64,000 nucleotides of DNA from Methylibium sp. NZG (GCA_001263235.1 LGRD01000007.1:62001-126000), one strand, 5' to 3'; positions 29,187 to 40,871 are shown, counted from the stretch's first letter. Notes: generated from the letters alone by a model not told the origin. Numbers and translations: made by a program.

Positions 29187-30039
29187 TGACCGTTCTACCG
29201 GCAGCGATGGCTTCCTGGCTGGCCTGATGAAGGCCAAGCCCGCCAAGCCGGGTGAGATCTACGGCGTGCCGGGACAAGGCGAAAGCTTCAGGATCAGCGC
29301 CGTCGTGATCGTGCTGCTGATTTCCTTCTGGGGCTTCGTCACCTATGCGGGCTACGTCAAGCCGCTGTTCCTGCCTTCGCCCATGGGCGTGGTGAACGCC
29401 TTTTTTGACGTGATGAAGGAAGGTTTCACCGGGGTCGGCTTCTGGGAGCACATCTGGGTGAGCACCCTGCGGGTCTTCGGGGCGTTCCTGCTGGCGTGTG
29501 TCATCGGCATTCCGCTGGGCATCGCGATGGGCATGAGCCCGGTCGCCCGCGGCATCTTTGACCCGCCCATCGAGTTCTACCGCCCGATTCCCCCGCTGGC
29601 TTACCTGCCGCTGATGATCATCTGGTTCGGCATCGACGAACTGTCCAAGGTCTTGCTGATCTTCTCGTCGGTGCTCGCGCCCATGGTGCTGGGTGCCCGG
29701 GCTGGCGTGAAGTCGGCGGCGATCGAACAGATTCATGCCGCCTACTCGTTTGGTGCCACCCGCTGGCAGGTGATTCGCATGGTCATCCTGCCCTCGGCCA
29801 TGCCTGAGATCTTCACCGCGATGCGCGTGGGCATCGGTTTTGGCTGGACGACCCTGGTGGCGGCCGAGATGGTGGCGGCCACCTCGGGCCTGGGCTACAT
29901 GGTGCTGTCCGCCTCCCGCTTCCTGCAGACGCCCGTTGTCATCATGGGCATTGTGGTGATCGCGGCGATTGCCTACGCGTTTGACCACTTGGTGCGTTTT
30001 GTCGAGCGTCGTGTCGTGCCCTGGAAAGGGCGTGGGTGA
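29179..30039 (+). CDS. Taurine/sulfonate ABC transporter permease, TauC-like
   Basis: A 286-residue permease with about six membrane segments, the motif [20 protein letters not shown] and the EAA-like [30 protein letters not shown] is its ribosome binding site, inside the end of the ATPase gene. It completes a TauABC-like importer; the downstream hydrolase gene overlaps its stop. Confidence 0.88.
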   Translation: MSDDRSTGSDGFLAGLMKAKPAKPGEIYGVPGQGESFRISAVVIVLLISFWGFVTYAGYVKPLFLPSPMGVVNAFFDVMKEGFTGVGFWEHIWVSTLRVFGAFLLACVIGIPLGIAMGMSPVARGIFDPPIEFYRPIPPLAYLPLMIIWFGIDELSKVLLIFSSVLAPMVLGARAGVKSAAIEQIHAAYSFGATRWQVIRMVILPSAMPEIFTAMRVGIGFGWTTLVAAEMVAATSGLGYMVLSASRFLQTPVVIMGIVVIAAIAYAFDHLVRFVERRVVPWKGRG

Positions 30040-30818
30040 CACTGTCAGTCCTGCCGCACCGGCGGATGGGCGCGGGCCCCGCGATGGTGCTCGTGCACGG
30101 GTATCTGGGGGGTTCGAGCCAGTGGGACGCGCAGGTGCAATTCCTGAGCCCGCACTTTGACGTCATTGCCGTGGACCTGGCCGGCTATGGCAACGCCCAC
30201 CACCTGACGGCACCCACCGAAATGGCCGACCATGCGCAGGCCGTGTTGTCCACTCTCGATCAGTTGGGTGTCGAGCGCTTTCACTTGCTGGGCCACTCGA
30301 TGGGTGGCATGGTGGCGCAGGAAATCGTCAACCTCGCGCCAGCGAGGGTGCGCAAACTGGTGCTTTACGCGACCGGGCCGCAGGGCAGCATCCCCGGGCG
30401 GTTCGAGACGATGGCGCGCTCACGCGAGCGACTGGCCCAAGACGGGGTGGAAAGCACCGCCAGGCGCATTTGTGCGACCTGGCTGCTCGATAACGAGGCC
30501 TCCCCCGCCTTCGAGTCGCTGGCGGCGCTGGCCACCCGCGCCAGTGAACAGGCGGCTCATGCCGGCCTGATCGCCATGGAGGGTTGGGACGGGCGCGATC
30601 GTCTAAACGCGATTCAACAGCCGACGCTGGTGGTGTGGGGCGAGCGTGACCGTTCTTATGGCTGGTCGCAGATTGAACAGCTCTGGCGCACCATCCCCCA
30701 CGCCAGCCTTGCCGTTCTACCTGCGTGTTCCCATGCACTGCACCTGGAGCGAACGGCGTTGTTTCACACGCTGTTGCTTGAGTTCCTGGTTTCGGACGAG
30801 GCCGCCGCCAGGCCTTGA
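30036..30818 (+). CDS. Alpha/beta hydrolase coupled to the sulfonate transporter
   Basis: A 260-residue alpha/beta hydrolase. Oxyanion strand LVHGYLGGSSQWD, nucleophile elbow GHSMGG (Ser), acid in VWGERDRSYGW and His in ACSHALHLER complete the triad. GTG at 30036 overlaps the permease stop (GTGA), so it is translated with the transporter. Close families include ester, lactone, amide and dienelactone-type hydrolases; the substrate cannot be told. The coupling suggests it frees a sulfonate from an imported ester or amide. TauD-type oxygenase is absent. Confidence 0.75.
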   Translation: MTLSVLPHRRMGAGPAMVLVHGYLGGSSQWDAQVQFLSPHFDVIAVDLAGYGNAHHLTAPTEMADHAQAVLSTLDQLGVERFHLLGHSMGGMVAQEIVNLAPARVRKLVLYATGPQGSIPGRFETMARSRERLAQDGVESTARRICATWLLDNEASPAFESLAALATRASEQAAHAGLIAMEGWDGRDRLNAIQQPTLVVWGERDRSYGWSQIEQLWRTIPHASLAVLPACSHALHLERTALFHTLLLEFLVSDEAAARP

Positions 30819-30888
30819 AATGGACCTTGCCCGCGGCCTTGCCGGTCGAACGGCCGGCGACAATGCCGCAACAGGAGGGGCTGCGGCG

Positions 30889-33419
<2,531 letters not shown>

Positions 33420-33445
33420 GCGAACCGACTTCCACAACCGACCTC

Positions 33446-34639
33446 GTGGCAATTGACCTCGATCTGACGCAGCAAGAGCCGATCCCGCCGACCGGCGTCG
33501 AGACGGCCGTGGCGCTGATGCACAGCGGCCGGCTGCACCGCTACGGCGAGGTCGGCGGCAAGCCGAGTGAGGTCTCGGCGCTCGAAGCCGAGTTCGCCCA
33601 CGAACTCGGCGCCCGGTACTGCGTGGCGCTCAACTCCTGCGGCTCGGCGATGTTCGTTGCGCTGAAGGCCTCGGGCGTGCAGCCCGGCGACGCGGTGCTG
33701 AGCAACTGCTTCACGCTCGCGCCGGTGCCGGGCGCGATTGCGCATGCGGGTGCGCGGCCGGTGCTGGTCGACGTGCGCGACGACTACACGATCGATATCG
33801 ACGACCTCGGCGCCAAGGCCGCGGCAAGTGGCGCGAAGGCGCTGCTGCTGTCGCACATGCGCGGCCACATCGGCGACATGGACGCCATCGCCCAGGTATG
33901 CCAGCGCCACGGTGTGCAACTGATCGAGGACTGCGCCCACACGATGGGCGCGGCCTGGAACGGGCGACCCACCGGCACCTGGGGCCGCGCCGGCTGCTTC
34001 AGCCTGCAAAGCTACAAACACGCCAACGCGGGTGAGGGTGGCCTGCTCGTCACCAACGACGACGACGTGGCGGCGCAGGCGATCCTCTTTTCGGGCAGCT
34101 ACATGCTCTACCGCTCGCACCTGGCACGGCCAGACGACGCGGTGTTCGAACGCTGGAAGTACGTGACGCCGAACTTCAGCCTGCGCATTGGCAACCTGTC
34201 GGCAGCGATCGTGCGCCCGCAAATGGGTGCCGTTCTGCGGGATCGCTGTGCGCGCTGGAACGAGCGCTACCGATGGCTCGAAGCGGCGTTGCAAGGTGCG
34301 CCGCACATCGTCGTGCCGCAGCGGCCAGCGCGCGAGCAGTTCGTCGCAAGTTCGTTTCAGTTCTCGCTTGCCGACAGCGACCGAGACACGAGGCAGCGAT
34401 TCGTCGGTGCGTGCGCCGAACGGGGCTTGCACATCAAGTGGTTCGGCGCCGAGGAGCCGCTGGGCTTCACGAGCGTCTGGACGCATTGGCGCTACTTCGG
34501 CGAGCCACAGCGCTTGCCCAATGCCGAGAAAGTGCTCGCCGGCCTGTTCGACCTGCGATTGCCGCTGATGCTCACGCAGGCCGACTGCACCGCGATCGCC
34601 AGTGTCATCCGCGACGCGATCACCGACGCAAGCCGCTGA
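33446..34639 (+). CDS. DegT/DnrJ/EryC1/StrS family aminotransferase
   Basis: A 397-residue fold-type I PLP enzyme of the sugar-aminotransferase family. PLP Lys191 is in SYKHANAGEGG; the cofactor Asp is in LIEDCAHTMGA; NSCGSAMFVALKASGVQPGD is the phosphate-binding region. Such enzymes transfer amino groups to keto-sugars or ketones. Being 26 bp behind an HpsN-like gene, it may handle a keto- or amino-sulfonate, but cell-envelope sugar modification cannot be excluded. No glycosyltransferase or sugar-nucleotide gene is nearby. The GTG start (33446) is uncertain. Confidence 0.75.
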   Translation: MAIDLDLTQQEPIPPTGVETAVALMHSGRLHRYGEVGGKPSEVSALEAEFAHELGARYCVALNSCGSAMFVALKASGVQPGDAVLSNCFTLAPVPGAIAHAGARPVLVDVRDDYTIDIDDLGAKAAASGAKALLLSHMRGHIGDMDAIAQVCQRHGVQLIEDCAHTMGAAWNGRPTGTWGRAGCFSLQSYKHANAGEGGLLVTNDDDVAAQAILFSGSYMLYRSHLARPDDAVFERWKYVTPNFSLRIGNLSAAIVRPQMGAVLRDRCARWNERYRWLEAALQGAPHIVVPQRPAREQFVASSFQFSLADSDRDTRQRFVGACAERGLHIKWFGAEEPLGFTSVWTHWRYFGEPQRLPNAEKVLAGLFDLRLPLMLTQADCTAIASVIRDAITDASR

Positions 34640-34650
34640 TCAGCTGCTGA

Positions 34651-35409
34651 TCAGCCGCTGGAGCGCGATGCGCACACCGTGCACTGCGGCTGCCGCGCGA
34701 TGCGGATGTCGGTCCATTCCATCGCACGCGCATCCAGCATCTGCAAGCGCCCTGCGAGCGACGAGCCCACGCCGGCCAGCAGCTTCAATGCCTCCGCCGC
34801 CTGAACCGTGCCGATGATGCCGACGAGCGGCGCGAACACGCCCATCGTGGCGCAGCGCACCTCTTCGAACGTGGCGTCGGGCGGGAAGATGCAGGCGTAG
34901 CACGGGTTCGCGTCTGAACGCGAGTCGTAGACCGAGACCTGCCCGTCGAATCCGATGGCCGCGCCCGAGACCAGCGGCTTGCGGTGCGTCACGCAGGCGG
35001 CGTTGACGGCGTGGCGGGTGGCGAAGTTGTCGCTGCAGTCGAGCACCACGTCGGCGCTGGCCACCAGCGCCTCCAGCCGCGCGGCGTCGGCACGTTCCTG
35101 CAAGGCGACCACCTCAACGCCGGGGTTAATCGCGCTCATCGTCTGCGCCGCCGACGCGACCTTCGGCGTGCCCACACGCGCGGTGGTGTGTGCGATCTGG
35201 CGCTGCAGGTTGGTCAGGTCCACCGTGTCGTGGTCGACCACGGTGATGCGGCCCACGCCGGCGGTGGCCAGGTACATCAGCACCGGCGAGCCCAGGCCGC
35301 CGGCGCCGATCACGAGCGCGTGCGACGCGAGCAGGCGCTGCTGCCCGTCGATGCCCACGTCGTCGAGCAGGATGTGGCGCGAGTAGCGCAGCAGTTGGTC
35401 GTCGTTCAT
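34651..35409 (-). CDS. moeB: ThiF/MoeB/HesA family adenylyltransferase
   Basis: A 252-residue E1-like enzyme. The ATP-binding motif is GAGGLGSP (35-42), the catalytic Arg/Asp region DLTNLQRQIAHT, and the zinc cysteines CYAC and CTVC are kept. It adenylates the C-terminal glycine of MoaD or ThiS for sulfur transfer in molybdopterin or thiamine synthesis; sequence alone does not decide which. It sits downstream of ctpA on the same strand, an order common in betaproteobacteria, separated by a terminator-repeat array. Confidence 0.85.
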   Translation of the reverse strand: MNDDQLLRYSRHILLDDVGIDGQQRLLASHALVIGAGGLGSPVLMYLATAGVGRITVVDHDTVDLTNLQRQIAHTTARVGTPKVASAAQTMSAINPGVEVVALQERADAARLEALVASADVVLDCSDNFATRHAVNAACVTHRKPLVSGAAIGFDGQVSVYDSRSDANPCYACIFPPDATFEEVRCATMGVFAPLVGIIGTVQAAEALKLLAGVGSSLAGRLQMLDARAMEWTDIRIARQPQCTVCASRSSG

Positions 35410-35458
35410 GGGCGGAGCATACAAACAACGTCGCCACCGACGGCAAGGCCTGCGCATG

Positions 35459-35597
35459 GCGGGCCGTGCAAACAAGGAGGCCCGCGCAGGGCGGGCCGTG
35501 CAAGTAACAACGCCCGCGAAAGGCGGGCCGTGCAAACAACAACGCCCGCGCAAGGCGGGCCGTGCAAACGACAACGCCCGCGCAAGGCGGGCGTTGG
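35459..35597. terminator. Four-fold 32-bp tandem array of terminator-like hairpins
   Basis: Units of exactly 32 bp start at 35459, 35491, 35523 and 35555 with GCGGGCCGTGCAA. Each carries CGCCCGC, or a close variant, facing GCGGGC. The copy next to ctpA reads AACGCCCGCGCAAGGCGGGCGTT; on the minus strand it is a nine-bp stem followed by GTCGTTTG. It follows the ctpA stop and precedes the moeB start. Confidence 0.75.
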
Positions 35598-35618
35598 AGT
35601 GCGGGCGCAGGGTCGCGA

Positions 35619-37058
35619 TCAGTTGGCGGTGGTTTCGGCCTTGCGCTCGACCGCCGTCTTGCTCACCAGCACCGGCTTGCCCTTCAAGCGGTTCAGCGCC
35701 TGGGCGAGCTGGAAGTCCTCGGCGCTGCCGAACTCGGGCAGCGGCCGCGGTGCGGTGGCGCGCTTGTTCGCATCGTCCTCTAGCTTCTTGCGCGCTTCTT
35801 CACGGGCCTTCTCTCGCGCTTCGTCTTTCGCTTCGGCGCCCTGGCCGCTTTGAAGGTGTTTTTCCAGGTCGGCCTCGCGCACCCGCAGCGCGGCAAACAG
35901 ATTGCCTTCGGCGGTCTCGTCCAGCATCACGTCGGGCACGATGCCCTTGGCCTGGATCGACGCGCCGCTCGGCGTGTAGTAGCGCGCGGTGGTGATTTTC
36001 AGCGCGGTCTCGGGCGAGAGTTGCCGCACCGTCTGCACCGAACCTTTGCCGAAGGTCTGCGCGCCCATGATCGTGGCGCGCTTGTGGTCCTGCAGCGCGC
36101 CGGCCACGATCTCACTGGCCGAGGCGGAGCCCTCGTTCACCAACACGATCAGCGGCACCTTCTTGATCGCATCCGGCAGCTTGCGCAGCGGGTCGCTGCC
36201 GCCGCGGCGCAGGTAGTACTCGGGCGAGGCCTTGAAGGTCGACTTCGAGTCGGCGATCTGCCCGTTGGTGGAGACCACCACGACGTCGCTGGGCAGGAAG
36301 GCGGCCGAGACGGCGACCGACGCTTCGAGCAAGCCACCCGGGTCGTTGCGCAGGTCCAGCACCAAGCCCTTCAGGTTGGGCTCTTGCTTGTAGATCTCGT
36401 CGAGCTTGCGGGCGAAGTCTTCGACCGTGCGGTCCTGGAACTGGCTCACGCGCAGCCACGCGTAACCCGGCTCGACCACCTTGCCGCGCACGCTCTGCTG
36501 GCGGATTTCTTCGCGCACGATGGTGACGGGGAAGCTGCGCGTCTCGGCCTTGCGGAAGATCGTCAGCACGACCTTGGTGTTGGGCTCGCCACGCATGCGC
36601 TTGACGGCCTGATCCATCGTCAGGCCTTTGACGACGGTGTCGTCGATCTTGGTGATCAGGTCGCCGCTCTTGATGCCGGCGCGGAAGGCCGGTGAGCCTT
36701 CGATCGGCGAGACGACCTTGACGAGCCCGTCTTCCATGCCGATCTCGATGCCGACGCCCACGAACCGGCCGGTCGTGCCTTCACGAAATTCCTTGAAGGT
36801 CTTCTTGTCGAAGTACTGCGAGTGTGGGTCCAGGCCGGAGACCATGCCGCTGATGGCGTCGGTGATGAGCTTCTTCTCGTCCACCGGCTCCACGTAGTCG
36901 GTCTTGATCATGCCGAAGACGGCGGCGAGTTGCTGCAACTCTTCGAGTGGCAACTGCGACACCGAACTGCGCGCGATGGCCTGCAGCTGCATAGTGGCCA
37001 GCGCGCCCGCAACGGCACCCACTGCGAGCCACCCCGCCACCTTGAGTTTGCTTCCCAT
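35619..37058 (-). CDS. ctpA: C-terminal processing protease (S41)
   Basis: A 479-residue periplasmic serine protease. An N-terminal membrane anchor or signal segment (LAVGAVAGALATM) is followed by a PDZ domain (FVGVGIEIGMEDGLVKVVSP...SGDLITKIDD) and the S41 catalytic core: Ser in NEGSASASEI and Lys in FGKGSVQT. GGGGAGG lies before ATG 37056-37058. The charged C-terminal tail (EAREKAREEARKKLEDD) may be helical. Probably trims envelope proteins. Tandem terminators follow it. Confidence 0.9.
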   Translation of the reverse strand: MGSKLKVAGWLAVGAVAGALATMQLQAIARSSVSQLPLEELQQLAAVFGMIKTDYVEPVDEKKLITDAISGMVSGLDPHSQYFDKKTFKEFREGTTGRFVGVGIEIGMEDGLVKVVSPIEGSPAFRAGIKSGDLITKIDDTVVKGLTMDQAVKRMRGEPNTKVVLTIFRKAETRSFPVTIVREEIRQQSVRGKVVEPGYAWLRVSQFQDRTVEDFARKLDEIYKQEPNLKGLVLDLRNDPGGLLEASVAVSAAFLPSDVVVVSTNGQIADSKSTFKASPEYYLRRGGSDPLRKLPDAIKKVPLIVLVNEGSASASEIVAGALQDHKRATIMGAQTFGKGSVQTVRQLSPETALKITTARYYTPSGASIQAKGIVPDVMLDETAEGNLFAALRVREADLEKHLQSGQGAEAKDEAREKAREEARKKLEDDANKRATAPRPLPEFGSAEDFQLAQALNRLKGKPVLVSKTAVERKAETTAN

Positions 37059-37209
37059 CAACAACCTCCCCGTCCGTGACGTGATCTCGGCACCGCCCTG
37101 CACATTTCGAGCCAATTCGACACCTCAGTATATTCGCGCGACTTCGGTTGGAGCCGCGCCGCGCCTGGAAAGTTGCACGTCGTTGCATGGCGCCGTGCGG
37201 TCCGCACGG

Positions 37210-38427
37210 CTAGGTCGCGGGCTGTGTCATCCGGGCGAAGGTCACGACGTGGTCCACCTCGGCGCGGATACCGATCCACTCGCCGATCTGGTGGTCGTGG
37301 TGCGAGGGCACATGGGCCATGACCTGCTCGCCGCTGGCCAGGCGCAGCGTGTACAGGAACTCCGAGCCGCGAAACGCCTTGCGCTCGATGCGCGCCTTCA
37401 CCGGTGCGGCGTCGTCGTGGACGATGTCGTCGGCGCGCAGCAGCACGTCGCACTGGCCGCCGGGGTAGGCGTCGGGCAGCAGGCAGGCGTCGCTGCCCGC
37501 CAGGTCGCCCAGCGGTGTGCGCAGCAGCCGGGCTCCAGGCGTGCCAGAGCCGGCGGCGGTGACGATTTGCGCCGGCGCGAACACGCCGTGGCCGATGAAG
37601 TCGGCCACGAACCGGGTGGCCGGCCGGTGGTAGAGCGAGTAGGCGTCGTCCCACTGTTCCAGCGCGCCGCGGTTCATGACGCCTATCACGTCGCCGACGG
37701 CAAACGCTTCGAGTTGGTCGTGCGTCACGAACAGCGCGGTGGTCTGGCTGGTCTTCAGGATCGCGCGCACCTCCTGCGCGAGGCGCTCGCGCAGGTCCAC
37801 ATCGAGGCTGGAAAACGGTTCGTCCAGCAACAGCAGCCGCGGCTTGGGCGCCAGCGCCCGCGCCAGCGCGATGCGTTGCTGCTGCCCGCCCGACAATTGG
37901 TGCGGCGCGCGTTTGGCAGCGTGGTCCAGGCCGACGAGTTCGAGCACCTCCTCGGTGCGCGCGCGCCGCTCGCCGCGCGGCAGGTGATCGATGCCGAAGG
38001 CGACGTTCTGCGCCACGCTGAGGTGCGGGAACAGTGCGTAGTCCTGGAACACCATGCCGATGCGGCGCGCTTCGGGGGGCAGGTGCACTGCGGGCCTGTT
38101 GCCGCCGCTCAAGCCGTTACTCAGGCCGTTACTCAGGCCGTTACTCAGGCCGTTACTCAGGCCGTTACTCAGGCCGTTACTCAGGCCGCCGTTCCGGCGC
38201 GATTCGCCGAAGTCGCTGAGCGCCTCACCTTCGATCGCAATGCGCCCGGCACTCGGCCGCTCCAGCCCGGCGATGGCGCGCAGCAGCGACGTCTTGCCAC
38301 AACCCGACGGGCCGATCAGCACACCGATCTGGCCGGTGCGCAGCGCCAGCGTCACCGACTGCACGGCCGCCCGGGCCGCGTGGCTGCCGGGGTATCGCAC
38401 CGAGACCTGATCGAGCTGCAAAAACAT
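37210..38427 (-). CDS. fbpC: Iron(III)-type ABC transporter ATPase with SNGL repeat insertion
   Basis: A 405-residue FbpC/CysA-type ATPase: Walker A GPSGCGKTS (39-47), Q-loop FQDYALFPHL, signature LSGGQQQR, Walker B LLLDEPFSSLD, switch His FVTHDQLEA, and a C-terminal TOBE-like regulatory region. A run of seven SNGL-type repeats at residues about 79-112, encoded by 12-bp DNA repeats, sits between the first beta sheet and the Q-loop. The divergent gene encodes an Fbp-type permease; no binding protein is in the window. Fur-like site upstream. Confidence 0.85.
   Translation of the reverse strand: MFLQLDQVSVRYPGSHAARAAVQSVTLALRTGQIGVLIGPSGCGKTSLLRAIAGLERPSAGRIAIEGEALSDFGESRRNGGLSNGLSNGLSNGLSNGLSNGLSNGLSGGNRPAVHLPPEARRIGMVFQDYALFPHLSVAQNVAFGIDHLPRGERRARTEEVLELVGLDHAAKRAPHQLSGGQQQRIALARALAPKPRLLLLDEPFSSLDVDLRERLAQEVRAILKTSQTTALFVTHDQLEAFAVGDVIGVMNRGALEQWDDAYSLYHRPATRFVADFIGHGVFAPAQIVTAAGSGTPGARLLRTPLGDLAGSDACLLPDAYPGGQCDVLLRADDIVHDDAAPVKARIERKAFRGSEFLYTLRLASGEQVMAHVPSHHDHQIGEWIGIRAEVDHVVTFARMTQPAT
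38111..38200. repeat. In-frame 12-bp tandem repeat inside fbpC (7 units)
   Basis: AGGCCGTTACTC is repeated six times after one variant unit (AAGCCGTTACTC), then partly again (AGGCCGCC). On the coding strand it yields repeated Ser-Asn-Gly-Leu. Confidence 0.95.
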
Positions 38428-38458
38428 GCCCGTATGATATCGGCGGCGCCAGAACAAA

Positions 38459-38472
38459 AATCGTTCTCATTC
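38459..38472. promoter_or_regulatory. Candidate Fur box between fbpC and fbpB
   Basis: AATCGTTCTCATTC (reverse GAATGAGAACGATT) resembles the Fur core AATGATAATCATT at most positions. It lies about 35 bp from the fbpC start in the 130-bp divergent region. Confidence 0.5.
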
Positions 38473-38557
38473 GTGCCCTTGAAGCCGGAAGGGCGGCCGG
38501 TGCTTGTTTGCTGCCCGTGCGCCACCCGCGCGCCACCCGCGTGCCAACCGTCTCCCG

Positions 38558-40225
38558 ATGCTCCGAGTCCTTACCTTCGCTTGCCTGCTGTTGGCCGTTC
38601 CGGTGCTCGGGGTGCTCGGCTCGTGGATGAGCTTCGACGCTGCGGCGATGGCCGTGCTGCGTCATCAAGCGCAGACGGTGTTGCCCGACTACGCTGCCAA
38701 TTCGCTCTGGCTGGTCTTGATCGTCGGCGTCGGCGTGGCGGTGGTCGGTGGGGTCACGGCGGCGCTGGTCACGCTGTTCGACTTCGTCGGCCGCCGCTTC
38801 TTCGAGTGGGCGCTGTTGCTGCCGTTGGCGATGCCGGCCTACGTGCTGGCCTACGCGGCCACTGACTTTCTGCAATTCAGCGGGCCGCTGCAGACGGCTC
38901 TGCGCGCCGCGACAGGGGCCCAGGGCGCGCTGTGGCCCGACGTGCGCAGCCTGGGCGGCGCCGCGCTGCTGTTCGTGCTGTGCCTGTATCCGTACGTTTA
39001 CGTGCTCACCCGCACCGCCCTCAGCGAGCGCGGCGTGCAGTTGATGGAGGCCGCGCGGCTGCTCGGTGCCGGCACACCCAGGCGCGTGCGCGAGGTGGCT
39101 TTGCCGCTGGCGCGCCCGGCCATTGCGGCCGGTGTGGCGCTGGCGCTGATGGAAACCCTGGCCGACTACGGCGTCACCTCGTACTTTGGCCTGCAGACGT
39201 TCACGACCGGCATCTACAAGGCCTGGCTGGTGATGAACGACGCCACTGCAGCGGCGCAACTCGCCTCGCTGCTGCTGGCGGTGGTGGCCGTGCTGTTGTG
39301 GCTCGAACGCCGTGCTCAGGGGCGGCTGCGCTTTGCCGGCGGGCGCCAGGCCAGCGTGCACGGCAATGAAGCACGGCCCTTGCGGCTGTCCGGCGTGCCT
39401 GCGGCGCTGGCGCTGCTCGTCTGTGCGCTGCCGGTGTTGCTAGGCTTCGTTTTGCCGGTGGCCGTGCTGGTGCGGCTGCTGTGGCAAGAGATGCACGCTG
39501 GCGCCACCGGTGCCCCTTTGCTCGACATGGCCCGCTTTGCGCAATGGGCGTGGACGAGCTTCAAGCTCGCCGGCCTGGCCGCCGTGCTGGCCGTGGCGGT
39601 CGCGCTCGGCCTGGGTCTGGCGCTGCGCACGCAGGCGAGCCCGCCGCTGCGCTGGGCCGTGCGCGTGGTGTCGCTCGGCTACGCGGTGCCGGGGGCGGTG
39701 ATCGTCGTCGGCATCCTGCTGCCGCTGGGCTGGGTGCAATCGCGCTTTCCGGAGGTTGGCGCCAGCGCGCTCGTCACCGGCACCGCGTTCGGGCTGATGT
39801 ACGCGTACCTGGTGCGCTTTTCGTCGGTGGCGCTGCAGTCGGTGGAGGCCGGCTACACGCGCGTGCCCGCCAGCATCGACGAAACCGCGCGCATGCTCGG
39901 CGCCTCCCGCGGCCGGCTGTTCGTGCAATTGCACGCGCCACTGCTCAAGCGCGCGTCGCTGGCCGCGCTGCTGCTGGTGTTTGTCGACGTGATGAAGGAG
40001 CTGCCCGCCACGCTGGTGCTGCGCCCCTTCAACAGCGACACACTCGCGGTCGTGGCCTACCAGTTGGCGCGCGACGAACGCCTGGGTGAGGCAGCGCTGC
40101 CGTCGCTGGCGATCGTGCTGGTGGGGCTGCTGCCGGTGCTGCTGCTGTCGCGCGCCATCCGTGCGAGCAGCGCGGATGGCGCGGAGGGCTCCGCGCCTGC
40201 CAACACCGCTACGGCTCCTTCTTGA
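38558..40225 (+). CDS. fbpB: Iron(III)-type ABC transporter permease (fused two-domain)
   Basis: A 555-residue inner-membrane protein with two binding-protein-dependent permease domains, each with an EAA loop: EAARLLGAGTPRRVREVALP and ETARMLGASRGRLFVQLHAP. The double-length fused form and ADYGVTSYFGLQTFTTGIYKAW are typical of FbpB/SfuB ferric transporters. ATG 38558; a longer frame upstream lacks support. Pairs with the divergent ATPase. The last 17 bases overlap a small convergent gene. Confidence 0.87.
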   Translation: MLRVLTFACLLLAVPVLGVLGSWMSFDAAAMAVLRHQAQTVLPDYAANSLWLVLIVGVGVAVVGGVTAALVTLFDFVGRRFFEWALLLPLAMPAYVLAYAATDFLQFSGPLQTALRAATGAQGALWPDVRSLGGAALLFVLCLYPYVYVLTRTALSERGVQLMEAARLLGAGTPRRVREVALPLARPAIAAGVALALMETLADYGVTSYFGLQTFTTGIYKAWLVMNDATAAAQLASLLLAVVAVLLWLERRAQGRLRFAGGRQASVHGNEARPLRLSGVPAALALLVCALPVLLGFVLPVAVLVRLLWQEMHAGATGAPLLDMARFAQWAWTSFKLAGLAAVLAVAVALGLGLALRTQASPPLRWAVRVVSLGYAVPGAVIVVGILLPLGWVQSRFPEVGASALVTGTAFGLMYAYLVRFSSVALQSVEAGYTRVPASIDETARMLGASRGRLFVQLHAPLLKRASLAALLLVFVDVMKELPATLVLRPFNSDTLAVVAYQLARDERLGEAALPSLAIVLVGLLPVLLLSRAIRASSADGAEGSAPANTATAPS

Positions 40226-40496
40226 AGAACTGATCGAACAGTTCGTTCGGCAGGGTGTCGATCGGCTCCTCGGTCATGTCCAGCCCGTGCGCCAACTCGT
40301 GGGTGGAGTAGTGCCAGCCCCGCTCGGCGAGCTCCTTGGGTGGGTCGTCGGCCTTGACTTCCGGCGGGGGGTCGTTGGCTGCGGCCGGCTCGGCATGCAC
40401 GTATTCACCCAGCGGCGCCGACGCCGAAATGCGCCAGATCACCTTGGCGGCCTTGCCCCTGTCCTTGTCTTTGCTCTTGCGTTGTCGCGTGACCAT
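40209..40496 (-). CDS. Small hypothetical protein (95 aa)
   Basis: A 95-residue hydrophilic protein. Basic N-terminus (TRQRKSKDKDRGKAAK), a central WRISASAPLGEYV, then an acidic, proline-rich part and HELAHGLDMTEEPIDTLPNE. No signal or membrane segment. GTGAGGAC upstream of ATG 40494-40496 is a good ribosome binding site. Its end overlaps the fbpB stop region convergently. I do not recognise the family; the sequence looks coding. The following 265 bp to the tRNA hold nothing I can support. Confidence 0.6.
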   Translation of the reverse strand: MVTRQRKSKDKDRGKAAKVIWRISASAPLGEYVHAEPAAANDPPPEVKADDPPKELAERGWHYSTHELAHGLDMTEEPIDTLPNELFDQFFKKEP

Positions 40497-40761
40497 TGCG
40501 TCCTCACCCCTGCATCTTCGATCGCACGAAACCCCTCGTGGCGGGGGCTCATCTGTCGTCAGAAATGATGACATCGACCGGCCGTGCTGTCGAATGTCAA
40601 TATTCACCTTGCGGGCTCGATACGCTGCATCGGAGCAGACGGATGCTGCATTCGCATGACAAACCCCGTGCCCGGCGTCGGATTTGTGCATCACGCGGGT
40701 GCGAAATTTCCCGTGCTCACACAGGCGGGTGCAGGTGCCGCCTGGGGCAGAATCACTCCGC

Positions 40762-40836
40762 GGCCCCGTGGTTCAATGGATAGAACAGCCCCCTCCTAAG
40801 GGGCAGATACAGGTTCGATTCCTGTCGGGGCTACCA
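40762..40836 (+). tRNA. tRNA-Arg (anticodon CCT)
   Basis: A 75-nt cloverleaf including CCA. Acceptor GGCCCCG pairs with CGGGGCT (one G-U); the anticodon stem is GCCCC/GGGGC with loop CTCCTAA, giving CCT; the T arm is CAGG-TTCGATT-CCTG. Reads AGG codons. Intact and isolated; a possible integration target, but no attachment-site duplicate was seen. Confidence 0.93.
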
Positions 40837-40871
40837 GGCGCTGCCCGGCGGTGCCAAGCGGCAGCGAGGGC

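Noticed and set aside
35459-35597. Regular 32-bp repeats suggest a CRISPR array
   Set aside because: The units are head-to-tail with no unique spacers, and no cas genes are near; they are hairpin-bearing tandem repeats.
40762-40836. tRNA-Arg as an integration site of a genomic island
   Set aside because: No integrase, no duplicated 3' tRNA end and no compositional change beside it.
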